From assembly GCF_900141665.1 (NCBI RefSeq), contig NZ_FQYI01000003.1, forward strand, positions 100,001 through 164,000: a stretch of 64,000 bases of DNA, in the 5' to 3' direction. The translations under genes were made by a program, and so were the position numbers. Source of the DNA: Cruoricaptor ignavus. GTDB taxonomy: Bacteria > Bacteroidota > Bacteroidia > Flavobacteriales > Weeksellaceae. Shown in pieces: positions 18,600 through 27,432 of the stretch; the first letter of the stretch is position 1; each line of letters opens with the position of its first letter. The notes beneath the pieces are model-generated. The model saw only the letters and a program-made list of their open reading frames with translations, ran no database searches and had not been told where the DNA came from.

Positions 18600-18716
18600 T
18601 GCAGAAACTTTTTGATAATGAAAAAATTACGATGCTAAAGTTAGCCAATATTTTAAAATCAAAATCATTGTTAAGGAAATTTAAAATAGGGAATTAGGCT
18701 GCAAGATTTTAATGCC

Positions 18717-18724
18717 TAACTTTG
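18717..18724 (+). promoter_or_regulatory. -7 promoter box TAACTTTG for the GT35 gene
   Basis: Perfect TAnnTTTG, 25 nt before the ATG at 18750. Confidence 0.55.
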
Positions 18725-18749
18725 CACTTTAGCAAAATTTTTTCTTGTG

Positions 18750-20411
18750 ATGGATTTTAGAAATTTTGAAATGCCATTCGCCATCAGCGAAAAATATAAG
18801 AAAAAGGTGGCATATTTTTCAATGGAATTTGCGATAGATCAGTCGCTGAAAATCTACTCCGGGGGGCTGGGCTTCCTCGCAGGCTCCCATATGCGCAGTG
18901 CGTACAGCCTCCGGCAGGATTTCGTGGGCATCGGCATCCTCTGGAAGTACGGCTACTACGACCAGGCGCGTAACGCCGACCAGACGCTGGTCCCGGTATG
19001 GACGGAGAAATTCTACTCCTTTCTTGTGGATACAGGCATCAAGTTCCAGATAGAAATACACGGAGCGCCGGTTTGGGTAAAGGCGATGTACCTCGATCCG
19101 GAAACCTTCAACACGGCGCCGATGTTCTTCCTCACCACCGACCTGGAGGAAAATGATGAGATGTCAAAAACCATTTCCCATCGCCTTTACGATGCCAACC
19201 AGGCCACCAAGGTGGCGCAGTATATCCTACTGGGCAAAGGCGGGGCTAAGCTACTGGACGAGATGAATTTTGAGCGCGATATATACCACCTGAATGAGGC
19301 GCACGCGCTGCCAGCAGCATTTTATTTACTCGATAAATTTGGGGGGAATCTGGAGAAGGTAAAAGAGAAGCTGGTCTTCACCACGCATACGCCGGAAGAG
19401 GCGGGGAACGAGAAACACAGCCTCCAGCTGTGCGAGGAGATGAGCTACTTCAGCGGGCTTCCCGCCGAAAAGGCGAAAGAAATTGAAGGCTACCCCGCTC
19501 CGGATCAGTTTAACCATTCCCTTTGTGCACTGAAGATGGCGCGCATCTCCAACGGTGTATCCCAGTTGCACGGGATTGTTTCCAATGAAATGTGGGGCAA
19601 ATACGAAGGGATATCTGAAATTACCTCCATCACCAACGCTCAGGATTATAAATATTGGGCGGATAAGCAGCTCTACGACGCAAAGGACGACAGCGACGGG
19701 GCGCTTTTCGAATTCCGAAAAAAAAGGCTAAAAAAACAATTATTCCAAATAGTGGCGGATCAGTGCGGAAAGCTTTTCGATCCGGATGTTCTCACCATCG
19801 TCTGGGCTAGGAGATTTGCAGGATACAAGCGTGCAGACCTCCTTTTGAGAGACAGGGAAAGATTCGAAAAACTACTGAACAATCCGGAGCACCCCGTGCA
19901 GATCATCTGGGCAGGAAAGCCGTATCCGCTGGACTATGCAGCGATAGACACCTTCAATTATCTGGTGAGGGAGAGCCACAATTACAAAAATATGGCGGTG
20001 CTTACCGGCTACGAGCTGGAACTGAGCCGCGAGCTGAAACAAGGCTCCGATGTATGGCTGAACAACCCGCGGGTGCCGCGCGAAGCATCGGGTACTTCGG
20101 GGATGACGGCCGCAATGAATGGCTCCATAAACCTCTCTACCGACGACGGCTGGATTCCGGAATTTGCCCGCCACGGAGAGAATGCCTTCGTGGTGCCAAA
20201 GGCAGATTATGAAAATATGTCCATAGAAAAACAGGATCAGTACGATCTTGAAAAAATCTATGAAATAATTGAAAATGAAGTACTGCCGACCTATTACGAT
20301 AAGCCGGCAAAATGGAGGAAAATTCAGTTCGCGGCGATGGATGAGGTAAAGGAGTGCTTCAGCAGTGACCGTATGGCAGATGAGTATTATACCAAATTAT
20401 ATAATTTTTAA
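18750..20411 (+). CDS. GT35 alpha-glucan phosphorylase homologue lacking the PLP lysine
   Basis: 553 aa of the short alpha-glucan phosphorylase type (GT-B fold). Present: YFSMEFAIDQSLKIYSGGLG near residue 24, FTTHTPEEAGN, and RRFAGYKRADLLLRD, a phosphate/substrate region. Also present is the segment EASGTSGMTAAMNG near residue 450. In the family signature EASGxxxMKxxxN the Lys carries pyridoxal phosphate; here it is Thr453 (codon ACG at 20106-20108). PLP is essential in known phosphorylases, so this enzyme either works differently or is a binding or regulatory protein. The frame is intact and well conserved otherwise, so it is not a decaying gene. The start is ATG 18750 (GTG 18747 is one codon upstream). 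Confidence 0.88.
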   Translation: MDFRNFEMPFAISEKYKKKVAYFSMEFAIDQSLKIYSGGLGFLAGSHMRSAYSLRQDFVGIGILWKYGYYDQARNADQTLVPVWTEKFYSFLVDTGIKFQIEIHGAPVWVKAMYLDPETFNTAPMFFLTTDLEENDEMSKTISHRLYDANQATKVAQYILLGKGGAKLLDEMNFERDIYHLNEAHALPAAFYLLDKFGGNLEKVKEKLVFTTHTPEEAGNEKHSLQLCEEMSYFSGLPAEKAKEIEGYPAPDQFNHSLCALKMARISNGVSQLHGIVSNEMWGKYEGISEITSITNAQDYKYWADKQLYDAKDDSDGALFEFRKKRLKKQLFQIVADQCGKLFDPDVLTIVWARRFAGYKRADLLLRDRERFEKLLNNPEHPVQIIWAGKPYPLDYAAIDTFNYLVRESHNYKNMAVLTGYELELSRELKQGSDVWLNNPRVPREASGTSGMTAAMNGSINLSTDDGWIPEFARHGENAFVVPKADYENMSIEKQDQYDLEKIYEIIENEVLPTYYDKPAKWRKIQFAAMDEVKECFSSDRMADEYYTKLYNF

Positions 20412-20430
20412 AATTTCTAAAAGATATTGA

Positions 20431-20465
20431 AAATTCCGCAATTTGTAGGTTGCGGAATTTTTTTT
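20431..20465 (+). terminator. Rho-independent terminator after the GT35 gene
   Basis: 11-bp perfect stem AAATTCCGCAA / TTGCGGAATTT with an 8-nt loop and a run of T. Confidence 0.9.
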
Positions 20466-20503
20466 CTTTCCCTGCCTGCTTTTTAGTCTGGCTGAGAAAA
20501 TCT

Positions 20504-20511
20504 TATCTTTG
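20504..20511 (+). promoter_or_regulatory. -7 promoter box TATCTTTG for the DPP IV gene
   Basis: Perfect TAnnTTTG, 25 nt before the ATG at 20537. Confidence 0.55.
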
Positions 20512-20536
20512 AAGATTTTGTAAACTTAATTTTTTT

Positions 20537-22663
20537 ATGAAGAAATTCTTTTTTTCCGCGGCGGTTTTTATGGCGGTTTCGGTGTTTGGCCAGGAAATTA
20601 CCCTGGATAAAATTTACTCGGGATATTACCGTGGGAAGGGCATTGCGGGAATTTCTTCGATGAAAAACGGCGAAAATTATACCGTAATGGAAGCCGGCGG
20701 AATCGCAAAATATTCCTACAAAACTTCGCAAAAGGAGGGCAACATTGTGGAAGGCGGTTTTCAATCTTACGAGTTTTCCGATGATGAATCTAAAATCCTT
20801 TTGCTGAAGCAAAGGCAGCAGATTTACCGCCATTCTTTCCTGGGAAAATATGAGGTGCGCGATTTGAAAACCGGAAGAACGCTGGCTATTAACAATGGGG
20901 ATTTCGTGCAGGAGCCCGCATTTTCGCCGGATGGAAAAAAGGTGGCCTTCATCGCGGCGAACAATCTTTTCTATCAGGATTTGGATTCCGGGAAAATCGT
21001 GCAGATTACCACTGATGGCGAAAAAAATAAAATTCTCAACGGCCTTGCAGATTGGGTTTATGAGGAAGAATTTGGGCACGCCAAGCAATACGAATGGACG
21101 AAGAATTCTGATGCCATAGTCTTCGTGAAGTCCGATGAATCGGAAGTTCGCGAGGTTTTGATTCCGGTTTATGAGAAGCAGCTTTATCCATCGGAAATGC
21201 GTTTCAAATATCCAAAAGCCGGCGAGAAAAACTCGGTGGTTTCGGCGCATCTTTACAGGCTGGATGCCGGAAAAGTGCTGCCCATCAACCTTTCGCAGTT
21301 CAAAAACTACTACATCCCGAATGTTTTCCAAACTGCGAAAGCCGATGAAATGGTGCTGATAACTTCCGGCAGAACGCAGAATGCGAGCGATGTGCTGAAG
21401 GTGAACACGAGGAACGGCAGCGTGACAAAACTTTTCACGGAAACCGATGACAAGTGGATTGATACGGATAATGTGACGATGAAATTCCTGGAAGACAACT
21501 CGTTTCTCTGGGCTTCTGAGCGTGATGGTTTTCGCCATCTTTACTGGTATTCTGCGGACGGAAACTTGAAAAAACAGGTAACGAAAGGCAACTGGGAAGT
21601 TACGAATTATTACGGCTATAATCCTGATACTAAGGAAATTATGGTGCAAACCACGCAGAACGGCAGCACGAATAAAGTGGTTTCCAAAATCAATATTCTC
21701 ACTGGGAAATCTCAGCTGATTTCCAACGCTGAGGGCAATAATTCCGCGGCGTTCTCGAAGAATTTTAAATATTTCATCGAAACTTCTTCCACCGCTGCAA
21801 AACCGCATACTTTTACCCTGAAAAATTCGGACGGTAAGATTTTAAAAGAAATTCAAAATAATGACGAATTATTGCGAAAACTTCAAAAGGATAATTTCGT
21901 GGTAAAGGAGTTTTTCACCATGCCGAACGATGCTGGCGACCAAATGAATGCCTGGATTCTGAAGCCGAAAAATTTCGACAAAAACAAGAAGTACCCGCTC
22001 TTTATGTATCAGTATTCTGGACCCGGTTCTCAGCAGGTTTCCAATTCGTGGGATGGGGGTAATACGCTGTGGTTCAACCATCTTGTGCAGCAGGGCTACA
22101 TTGTAGCCTGTGTGGATGGCAGAGGTACAGGCTACAAAGGTTCGAGGTATAAAAAAGTGACTTTCAGGAACTTAGGCAAATATGAAATTGAAGATCAGAT
22201 TGCGGCAGCGAAATGGTTTGGCAAGCAATCTTACATCGATAAAGACCGCATCGGAATTTTCGGCTGGAGCTTCGGAGGCTATATGGCGAGCCTTGCACTT
22301 ACGAAAGGTGCCGATGTTTTCAAGCTGGGAATTGCCGTGGCACCGGTTACAAACTGGCGTTATTATGACACCGTTTACACCGAAAGATTCCTGCTGACAC
22401 CGCAGGAAAATCCATTAGGATATGATGAAAATTCACCCACAAATTTTGCGAATTTGCTAAAAGGAAAATTCCTGATGATTCACGGAACGGCTGATGACAA
22501 TGTGCATTTCCAGAACGCATTGGAATTTTCCGAAGCGCTGATACAGCAGAAGAAGCAGTTTGAATTTATGACCTATCCAGACAAAGATCACGGCATCTAT
22601 GGCGGCAACACAAGGCGCCAGCTTTATGAAAAAATGACACAGTTTGTGGTGGAGAATCTTTAA
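20537..22663 (+). CDS. S9 family prolyl peptidase, dipeptidyl peptidase IV type
   Basis: 708-aa exported serine peptidase that removes N-terminal X-Pro or X-Ala dipeptides. Signal peptide MKKFFFSAAVFMAVSVFGQ. An N-terminal eight-bladed beta-propeller (about residues 40-450) contains the Glu pair DWVYEEEFG, which in DPP IV binds the substrate amino group. The C-terminal alpha/beta hydrolase has nucleophile GWSFGGYMA (Ser578), GTADDNVHF (Asp653 or 654) and DKDHGIYGG (His685). It precedes two POT carriers, so peptides trimmed outside could be taken up as di- and tripeptides. Confidence 0.95.
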   Translation: MKKFFFSAAVFMAVSVFGQEITLDKIYSGYYRGKGIAGISSMKNGENYTVMEAGGIAKYSYKTSQKEGNIVEGGFQSYEFSDDESKILLLKQRQQIYRHSFLGKYEVRDLKTGRTLAINNGDFVQEPAFSPDGKKVAFIAANNLFYQDLDSGKIVQITTDGEKNKILNGLADWVYEEEFGHAKQYEWTKNSDAIVFVKSDESEVREVLIPVYEKQLYPSEMRFKYPKAGEKNSVVSAHLYRLDAGKVLPINLSQFKNYYIPNVFQTAKADEMVLITSGRTQNASDVLKVNTRNGSVTKLFTETDDKWIDTDNVTMKFLEDNSFLWASERDGFRHLYWYSADGNLKKQVTKGNWEVTNYYGYNPDTKEIMVQTTQNGSTNKVVSKINILTGKSQLISNAEGNNSAAFSKNFKYFIETSSTAAKPHTFTLKNSDGKILKEIQNNDELLRKLQKDNFVVKEFFTMPNDAGDQMNAWILKPKNFDKNKKYPLFMYQYSGPGSQQVSNSWDGGNTLWFNHLVQQGYIVACVDGRGTGYKGSRYKKVTFRNLGKYEIEDQIAAAKWFGKQSYIDKDRIGIFGWSFGGYMASLALTKGADVFKLGIAVAPVTNWRYYDTVYTERFLLTPQENPLGYDENSPTNFANLLKGKFLMIHGTADDNVHFQNALEFSEALIQQKKQFEFMTYPDKDHGIYGGNTRRQLYEKMTQFVVENL

Positions 22664-22765
22664 TCCAAATGAAATTGTGAAGCTATAAGTTTAACTTCCA
22701 TAAAAAACTTTTTGCATTTTTGTGAATTGTAAATTAATTTAGTGTTAAATTTTTATTCAAAGGAA

Positions 22766-24445
22766 ATGCAGAAAAATTCGCCAAAACATCCTAAAGGACT
22801 GCCATATTTATTCCTCACAGAAATGTGGGAACGCTTCGGTTATTACCTGATTCTTGGAATTTTCGTGCTGTATCTCATTGAACCTGAGGGATATAACGGT
22901 GGTCTTGGCCTGCCAGACAAAGCAGCGGACGATATCTTCGGCACCTTCATCGCGCTCACCTATCTTACGCCTTTCATCGGAGGTTTCTTGGCAGATAAGG
23001 TCATCGGTTATGTGAAATCCATTTACATCGGCGGTGTTCTAATGGCTGCCGGCTACATCGGTTTGGGGCTTTTCAAAGAAATGCCATTGTTCTACCTTTC
23101 GCTGGCGTTCATCATTATCGGAAACGGATTTTTCAAACCCACGATTTCCACGGTGCTTGGCAACCTTTACAGCGAGGAACCCTACAAGGCGAACAAAGAT
23201 TCCGGCTACAATATTTTTTATATGGGCATCAACATCGGTGCGTTCATCTGCAACATTATCGCGGCCTATATGCGCAATAAGTATGGCTGGGGGCCTGCGT
23301 TCATCACGGCAGGTGTTGGTATGCTGCTGGGCTTGGTGGTGTTCACGATGGGTAGGCCGCACTACAAACACGCCGTTCATATGAAGCCCGTGCAGGAAGG
23401 CGATACGAAGCTGTCCGAAATTTTGCTAAAGGTATTCGTGCCGGCAATTATCGCAGGAGTTATCGGCTGGTTTTTACCAAGTTTATTGCTCGGGCAGCCG
23501 CTTATCGGCAGCCAAAATACGGATGCGTTCATCTTTGCCTGCATCCCTGTCATCTACTTTTATGTATCGCTTTACTTCAAATCCAACCCTGTCGAAAAGC
23601 CTGCGCTTGGAGCCCTGCTTTCGATATTTTTGGTATCGATGTTCTTCTGGGCGGTATTCAAGCAGAACGGAACGGCCTTGACACGATGGGCTAATTACTA
23701 CACCGAGCGTTCCGTACCGAAAGCTGTGGAAAAACCGCTCGCCAATCTTTTCCTGGTGGAAGAGAAAACCTTTGCAGACAAGGAAGTCCCAATTTACGAT
23801 AATGAATTTCGGGCGAAAAAAGATGCTGACGGTAAAACGCTGAAAACTATCGGAAAAGATGTTTATTTCCAAAATGCTTCGCCGGAGCAAAAAGCCGAAC
23901 TGGCGAAAAATCCGGAGCAAACGGTTTACCTCTACAACACGGAGCTTTTCCAATCGGTAAATCCTTTCTGGGTGATCGTTCTCACACCTGTGCTGGTAGG
24001 CGTTTGGGCATTTTTGAGAAGGTTCGGAAAGGAGCCTTTGACGCCGTCCAAAATCGTACTCGGATTATTCATTTCTGCACTGAGTTGCTTGGTAATGTAT
24101 TTCGCCGTAAAGGCTGGAGGCAACGGCGCTGTGAAGGTTTCGCCGTGGTGGCTTATTGCGTCGTACGGCGTAATCACAGTGGGAGAGCTTTGCCTTTCAC
24201 CAATGGGCTTGTCCTTCGTTTCCAAGCTTTCGCCGCCAAGGCTTACAGCTTTAATGATGGGCGGTTTCTTCCTGGCAAATTCCGTGGGCAACAAGCTTTC
24301 CGGGATTTTGGCGAGCACCTGGTACAGCTACGAAGACAAGGGCCATTACTTTTTGGTGAATTTTGCGCTGCTGATTTTCGCCACACTTCTAGGCCTATCC
24401 ATGCTGAAAAGGCTGAACAGAATTATGAAGGAGCAAGGACATTAG
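22766..24445 (+). CDS. Peptide MFS transporter (POT/PTR family), copy 1
   Basis: 559-aa proton-coupled di/tripeptide carrier of the inner membrane. The POT signature ExxERFxYY is seen as EMWERFGYYLIL at the start of TM1. FFKPTISTVLGNLY and YNIFYMGINIGAF match the PTR2 signatures in TM4-5. A hydrophilic loop of about 85 residues (roughly residues 310-395) separates two late membrane segments. The frame is also open from GTG 22742, but ATG 22766 gives the family-typical short N-terminus (HPKGLPYLFLTEMWERF). A second copy follows. Confidence 0.93.
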   Translation: MQKNSPKHPKGLPYLFLTEMWERFGYYLILGIFVLYLIEPEGYNGGLGLPDKAADDIFGTFIALTYLTPFIGGFLADKVIGYVKSIYIGGVLMAAGYIGLGLFKEMPLFYLSLAFIIIGNGFFKPTISTVLGNLYSEEPYKANKDSGYNIFYMGINIGAFICNIIAAYMRNKYGWGPAFITAGVGMLLGLVVFTMGRPHYKHAVHMKPVQEGDTKLSEILLKVFVPAIIAGVIGWFLPSLLLGQPLIGSQNTDAFIFACIPVIYFYVSLYFKSNPVEKPALGALLSIFLVSMFFWAVFKQNGTALTRWANYYTERSVPKAVEKPLANLFLVEEKTFADKEVPIYDNEFRAKKDADGKTLKTIGKDVYFQNASPEQKAELAKNPEQTVYLYNTELFQSVNPFWVIVLTPVLVGVWAFLRRFGKEPLTPSKIVLGLFISALSCLVMYFAVKAGGNGAVKVSPWWLIASYGVITVGELCLSPMGLSFVSKLSPPRLTALMMGGFFLANSVGNKLSGILASTWYSYEDKGHYFLVNFALLIFATLLGLSMLKRLNRIMKEQGH

Positions 24446-24602
24446 TGTATTAAGGTTTAGTTTAAGGCTGAGACTGAGTTTAGGTTGGACAGAATAAAAA
24501 TAAACAGTGAAATTTTATACTTAAAAAAAACTTTTCTCAACCAACCTCCGCCTTAATCTCAAACTTAACCTTAATCTCAAACAATACTTTTTCAAAAAAA
24601 AC
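24446..24602. repeat. Imperfect inverted repeat and 18-bp-period direct repeat between the two POT genes
   Basis: The left arm (24451-24487) and the reverse complement of the right arm (24541-24588) share TAAGGTT, AGTTT, TAAGGC and GGTTGG blocks. Within the right arm CCTTAATCTCAAAC occurs twice (24551-24564 and 24569-24582, period 18). This looks like a decayed minisatellite or long hairpin; no coding sequence was seen. Confidence 0.5.
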
Positions 24603-24610
24603 TATATTTG
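24603..24610 (+). promoter_or_regulatory. -7 promoter box TATATTTG for POT copy 2
   Basis: Perfect TAnnTTTG, 23 nt before the ATG at 24634. Confidence 0.55.
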
Positions 24611-24633
24611 CATTTGTTAAAAAATCTTAACAT

Positions 24634-26544
24634 ATGTTAAACCCTGATTATAAATTAATGCTCATCGCCTGGATTGGCGTGGCACTGTGGGTTGGAATCG
24701 TGATTTTTTCCAACCGGAAAGTTCATCCTAAGGCACTCTTCACGCTTTTTATGGTAGAGCTGTGGGAGCGCTTCAGCTACTATGGTATGCGTGCGCTGCT
24801 CATACTTTATATGACGGCAAACCTGATGGACGGCGGCTTCGATTTCGATGATGCCAAAGCCTACGGTGTTTACGGTGCCTACGGTGCCTTGGTTTACCTT
24901 ACGCCTATTATCGGCGGTTATTTCGCGGATAAGCTCATCGGTTTCCGCAGGGCTATCGTTGTCGGATGTTTGCTGATGGCAGCCGGCCAGTTTACTTTAT
25001 TCCTAAACAATCAGACCACATTCTATATCGGCCTGGCGCTGCTTGTGGTAGGGAACGGCTTCTTTAAACCAAACATTTCATCGATGGTTGGCCGTTTTTA
25101 CGAAGACGGCGACAAAAGGAGGGACGGTGCTTTCACCCTGTTTTATATGGGTATCAATATGGGTGCGTTTCTTGCGCCGCTTACCTGCGGTGCCATCGGT
25201 GAAAACGAAGGCTGGCAGTACGGTTTCCTTACGGCTGGTATCGGTATGCTGCTCGGTTATGTCATTTTTGCCGTGGCTTCGCGCCGTGGTGTTTTCAAGG
25301 AAGTTGGGCTAAAACCTGACGAACTTCCGGCGAAGGATGTAGTGCCTGCAGTGCCAAACAACATCCTGCCGTACATTACTATTGTTGCCATGGTGGCAGT
25401 TTCCTGGTTGCTGATTCGCAATAATGATATTGTGGATGTGCTGCTCAGCGTGCTTGCTGTGGGAATTATCGGCTATCTGCTGTATCAGGCGAGCAAGATG
25501 GAAACCGTGGCAAAACAGAGAATTTGGGTGGTGGTAATCCTGTTGCTTTTCACCACGATTTTCTGGACATTCTTCGAGCTTGCAGGCTCTGCCCTGAACC
25601 TTTTCACCGCAAGGAATGTGAACCGCCAACTTTTCGGGTTGGAAGTTCCTACAACTTTCTTCCAATCCATCAATCCGCTCTTCATTATGCTTTTTGCGCC
25701 GATGTTCTCGCTGCTTTGGATAAAGCTTGCTAATGCGAACAAAGAACCTGCGGCACCATACAAATTCGGTATCGGGCTGTTGCTTCTTGGTGCAGGATTT
25801 TTGATGCTGATGTTCGGCGGAAATTTCGCAAAACTGGGTATGGTGCCTGCGCTTTTTATGGTGCTGCTTTACCTGCTTCACACACTGGGTGAGCTTACGC
25901 TTTCGCCGGTTGGCTTGTCGCTGGTTACCAAGCTTTCGCCAAAGCATATGGTGGCATTTATGATGGGAATCTGGTTCCTATCATCATCCATCGCTCACCA
26001 GGGCGGAAAGCACATTGCAAAACTGACAACCGTGAACGAGAAAACCATCGTGCAGAGCGATGCCTTCCGGAATTCTCAGGAAATTGATCAGGATATTAAA
26101 AACCTGCTGCTTAGTGAGGATTTCGTGGACAACCTGGATGAAACTTCCGTGGAAAGCCTTTTGGTTTCGGATGAATTCATCAGCAAAATTAATTCTGTAA
26201 ATCCTGAAAAGCAGTATGCGAAAACCACGGTAAAAATTAAGGATTTGGAAGAAAATGCGCAGAACTACAGCGGTACGAAGCGTGATAAGATGCTGCAATC
26301 GTCGCAGGCTTCCTTCCTTACAACTGCCGACAAAGCGCAGAATACCGAAGTTCAGTCGATTGAAGATTACGAGAAACTGCTGGAGCAATCACCGGTTTCA
26401 AAAATCGGCAGCGTAATTGCCAGCGAATCCCTGAACAAAGGCCTCAGCGTATTTTCCACGCTTGGTTTCATCGCGATTGGTTGCGGTATTTTACTGTTCG
26501 TCCTTGGTCCATTCATCAGCCGCTGGATGCACGGCATCAAATAA
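24634..26544 (+). CDS. Peptide MFS transporter (POT/PTR family), copy 2, with long C-terminal insert
   Basis: 636 aa. An extra N-terminal membrane segment (LMLIAWIGVALWVGIVIF) precedes the POT motif ELWERFSYYGMRALL. The FFKPNISSMVGRFY and FTLFYMGINMGAF signatures follow. A polar insert of about 130 residues (roughly 455-590) rich in Asp, Glu, Ser and Lys sits before the last membrane segment LGFIAIGCGILLFVLGPF. The insert is predicted outside the carrier core; its role is unknown. Own promoter and terminator, so independent of copy 1. Confidence 0.93.
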   Translation: MLNPDYKLMLIAWIGVALWVGIVIFSNRKVHPKALFTLFMVELWERFSYYGMRALLILYMTANLMDGGFDFDDAKAYGVYGAYGALVYLTPIIGGYFADKLIGFRRAIVVGCLLMAAGQFTLFLNNQTTFYIGLALLVVGNGFFKPNISSMVGRFYEDGDKRRDGAFTLFYMGINMGAFLAPLTCGAIGENEGWQYGFLTAGIGMLLGYVIFAVASRRGVFKEVGLKPDELPAKDVVPAVPNNILPYITIVAMVAVSWLLIRNNDIVDVLLSVLAVGIIGYLLYQASKMETVAKQRIWVVVILLLFTTIFWTFFELAGSALNLFTARNVNRQLFGLEVPTTFFQSINPLFIMLFAPMFSLLWIKLANANKEPAAPYKFGIGLLLLGAGFLMLMFGGNFAKLGMVPALFMVLLYLLHTLGELTLSPVGLSLVTKLSPKHMVAFMMGIWFLSSSIAHQGGKHIAKLTTVNEKTIVQSDAFRNSQEIDQDIKNLLLSEDFVDNLDETSVESLLVSDEFISKINSVNPEKQYAKTTVKIKDLEENAQNYSGTKRDKMLQSSQASFLTTADKAQNTEVQSIEDYEKLLEQSPVSKIGSVIASESLNKGLSVFSTLGFIAIGCGILLFVLGPFISRWMHGIK

Positions 26545-26564
26545 TTGTATTGATTTAAAACGAG

Positions 26565-26603
26565 AAAAACGCGGGACGAAATGTTCCGCGTTTTTATTTT
26601 TTT
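26565..26603 (+). terminator. Rho-independent terminator after POT copy 2
   Basis: 10-bp stem AAAAACGCGG / CCGCGTTTTT with an 11-nt loop and a T-rich tail. Confidence 0.85.
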
Positions 26604-26672
26604 GCAGAAGTTCAAACAAAAATCCGTGCCCTGTTTCAAACGGCACGGATTAATAATTCAAATCGAAAAAAA

Positions 26673-27392
26673 TTACTTTCTTTCCGAAGTTTTATAAACC
26701 TGAAAATTAAAAACAAAGTTGCGGTTGCGCCAGCTGGTGCTGCCGTAGGGATAGTGCGCGTCCCGAGCAAATGCCGCGCGCGAAGGCACGATAATCACGC
26801 CCTGGAGGTTGTAATTCTGGCTGTCCGGGATTTCGCAGCTTTTGAAGTGTTTTAATCCTTCGCGGAAACCTTCTATTTCATAAAAATCTCTTGCCTTGCC
26901 GGATTCTGATAGAGTTTTAGCGCTGGCAAAATAGAAAGACGGGTCGTTCTGCGGTGCGCCGGAGCCATCAATCGTATTTCCGAAAACAAGCTCGGAAATG
27001 TAGTTCGCCTTGCCATCTTCCAGGTTGGAAAGGAAGGTGCCGGTATGGTGCATAATCCTTATGATATCGGTATCGCCTATGCTTCGGCCATTCTCCGGTT
27101 GCGCGCCTTCTCGCAGTATTACGACTACCCCCGAGCTCAGCTTTAAAGGATTCATTGAAGAGAGCCTCGGGTGGTTTTCAGGAGTTTCTGTGGCGGTAAA
27201 TGCCATTATTTTCCCCTGGCTGTTCAGGTAATGCTCATCCAGATACTTGGCGATGGCAGCATCATCATTCGTGTTTTGCGTGGAAATATTTTCGGGTTCT
27301 ACATAGGCGGGCTGGCCGTCATTATCATCATCTTTCTTGCAAGCACCGAGGCTGATGCCAGCCACCATTGCGAAAATGAGCACTTTTTTCAT
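26673..27392 (-). CDS. Lipoprotein with a C-terminal FKBP/GldI-like region
   Basis: 239 aa. Lipoprotein signal MKKVLIFAMVAGISLGACKKDDD, Cys at residue 18, followed by an acidic linker. The C-terminal half has GFREGLKHFKSCEIPD, LQGVIIVPSRAAFARDAHYP and a final NFVFNFQVYK strand. Spacing and the VIVPS-type strand recall FKBP peptidyl-prolyl isomerases of the GldI kind, but the catalytic pocket residues are not clear, so enzymatic activity is doubtful. Divergent from the S4 gene with overlapping promoters. Confidence 0.65.
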   Translation of the reverse strand: MKKVLIFAMVAGISLGACKKDDDNDGQPAYVEPENISTQNTNDDAAIAKYLDEHYLNSQGKIMAFTATETPENHPRLSSMNPLKLSSGVVVILREGAQPENGRSIGDTDIIRIMHHTGTFLSNLEDGKANYISELVFGNTIDGSGAPQNDPSFYFASAKTLSESGKARDFYEIEGFREGLKHFKSCEIPDSQNYNLQGVIIVPSRAAFARDAHYPYGSTSWRNRNFVFNFQVYKTSERK

Positions 27393-27402
27393 CAGAATCT
27401 TT

Positions 27403-27410
27403 TAAATTTG
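27403..27410 (+). promoter_or_regulatory. -7 promoter box TAAATTTG for the S4 protein gene
   Basis: Perfect TAnnTTTG, 22 nt before the ATG at 27433. It lies inside the leader of the divergent lipoprotein transcript. Confidence 0.5.
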
Positions 27411-27415
27411 ATTGA

Positions 27416-27423
27416 CAAAAGTA
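27416..27423 (-). promoter_or_regulatory. -7 promoter box for the divergent lipoprotein gene
   Basis: The minus strand reads TACTTTTG (perfect TAnnTTTG), 23 nt before the ATG at 27392. It faces the plus-strand box only 5 nt away. Confidence 0.5.
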
Positions 27424-27432
27424 ACAAATTTT

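Noticed and set aside
20483-21808. 441-codon open frame antisense to the DPP IV gene
   Set aside because: It mirrors the well-supported peptidase, lacks any family motif and reads as low-complexity shadow; the plus strand carries catalytic motifs and a signal peptide.
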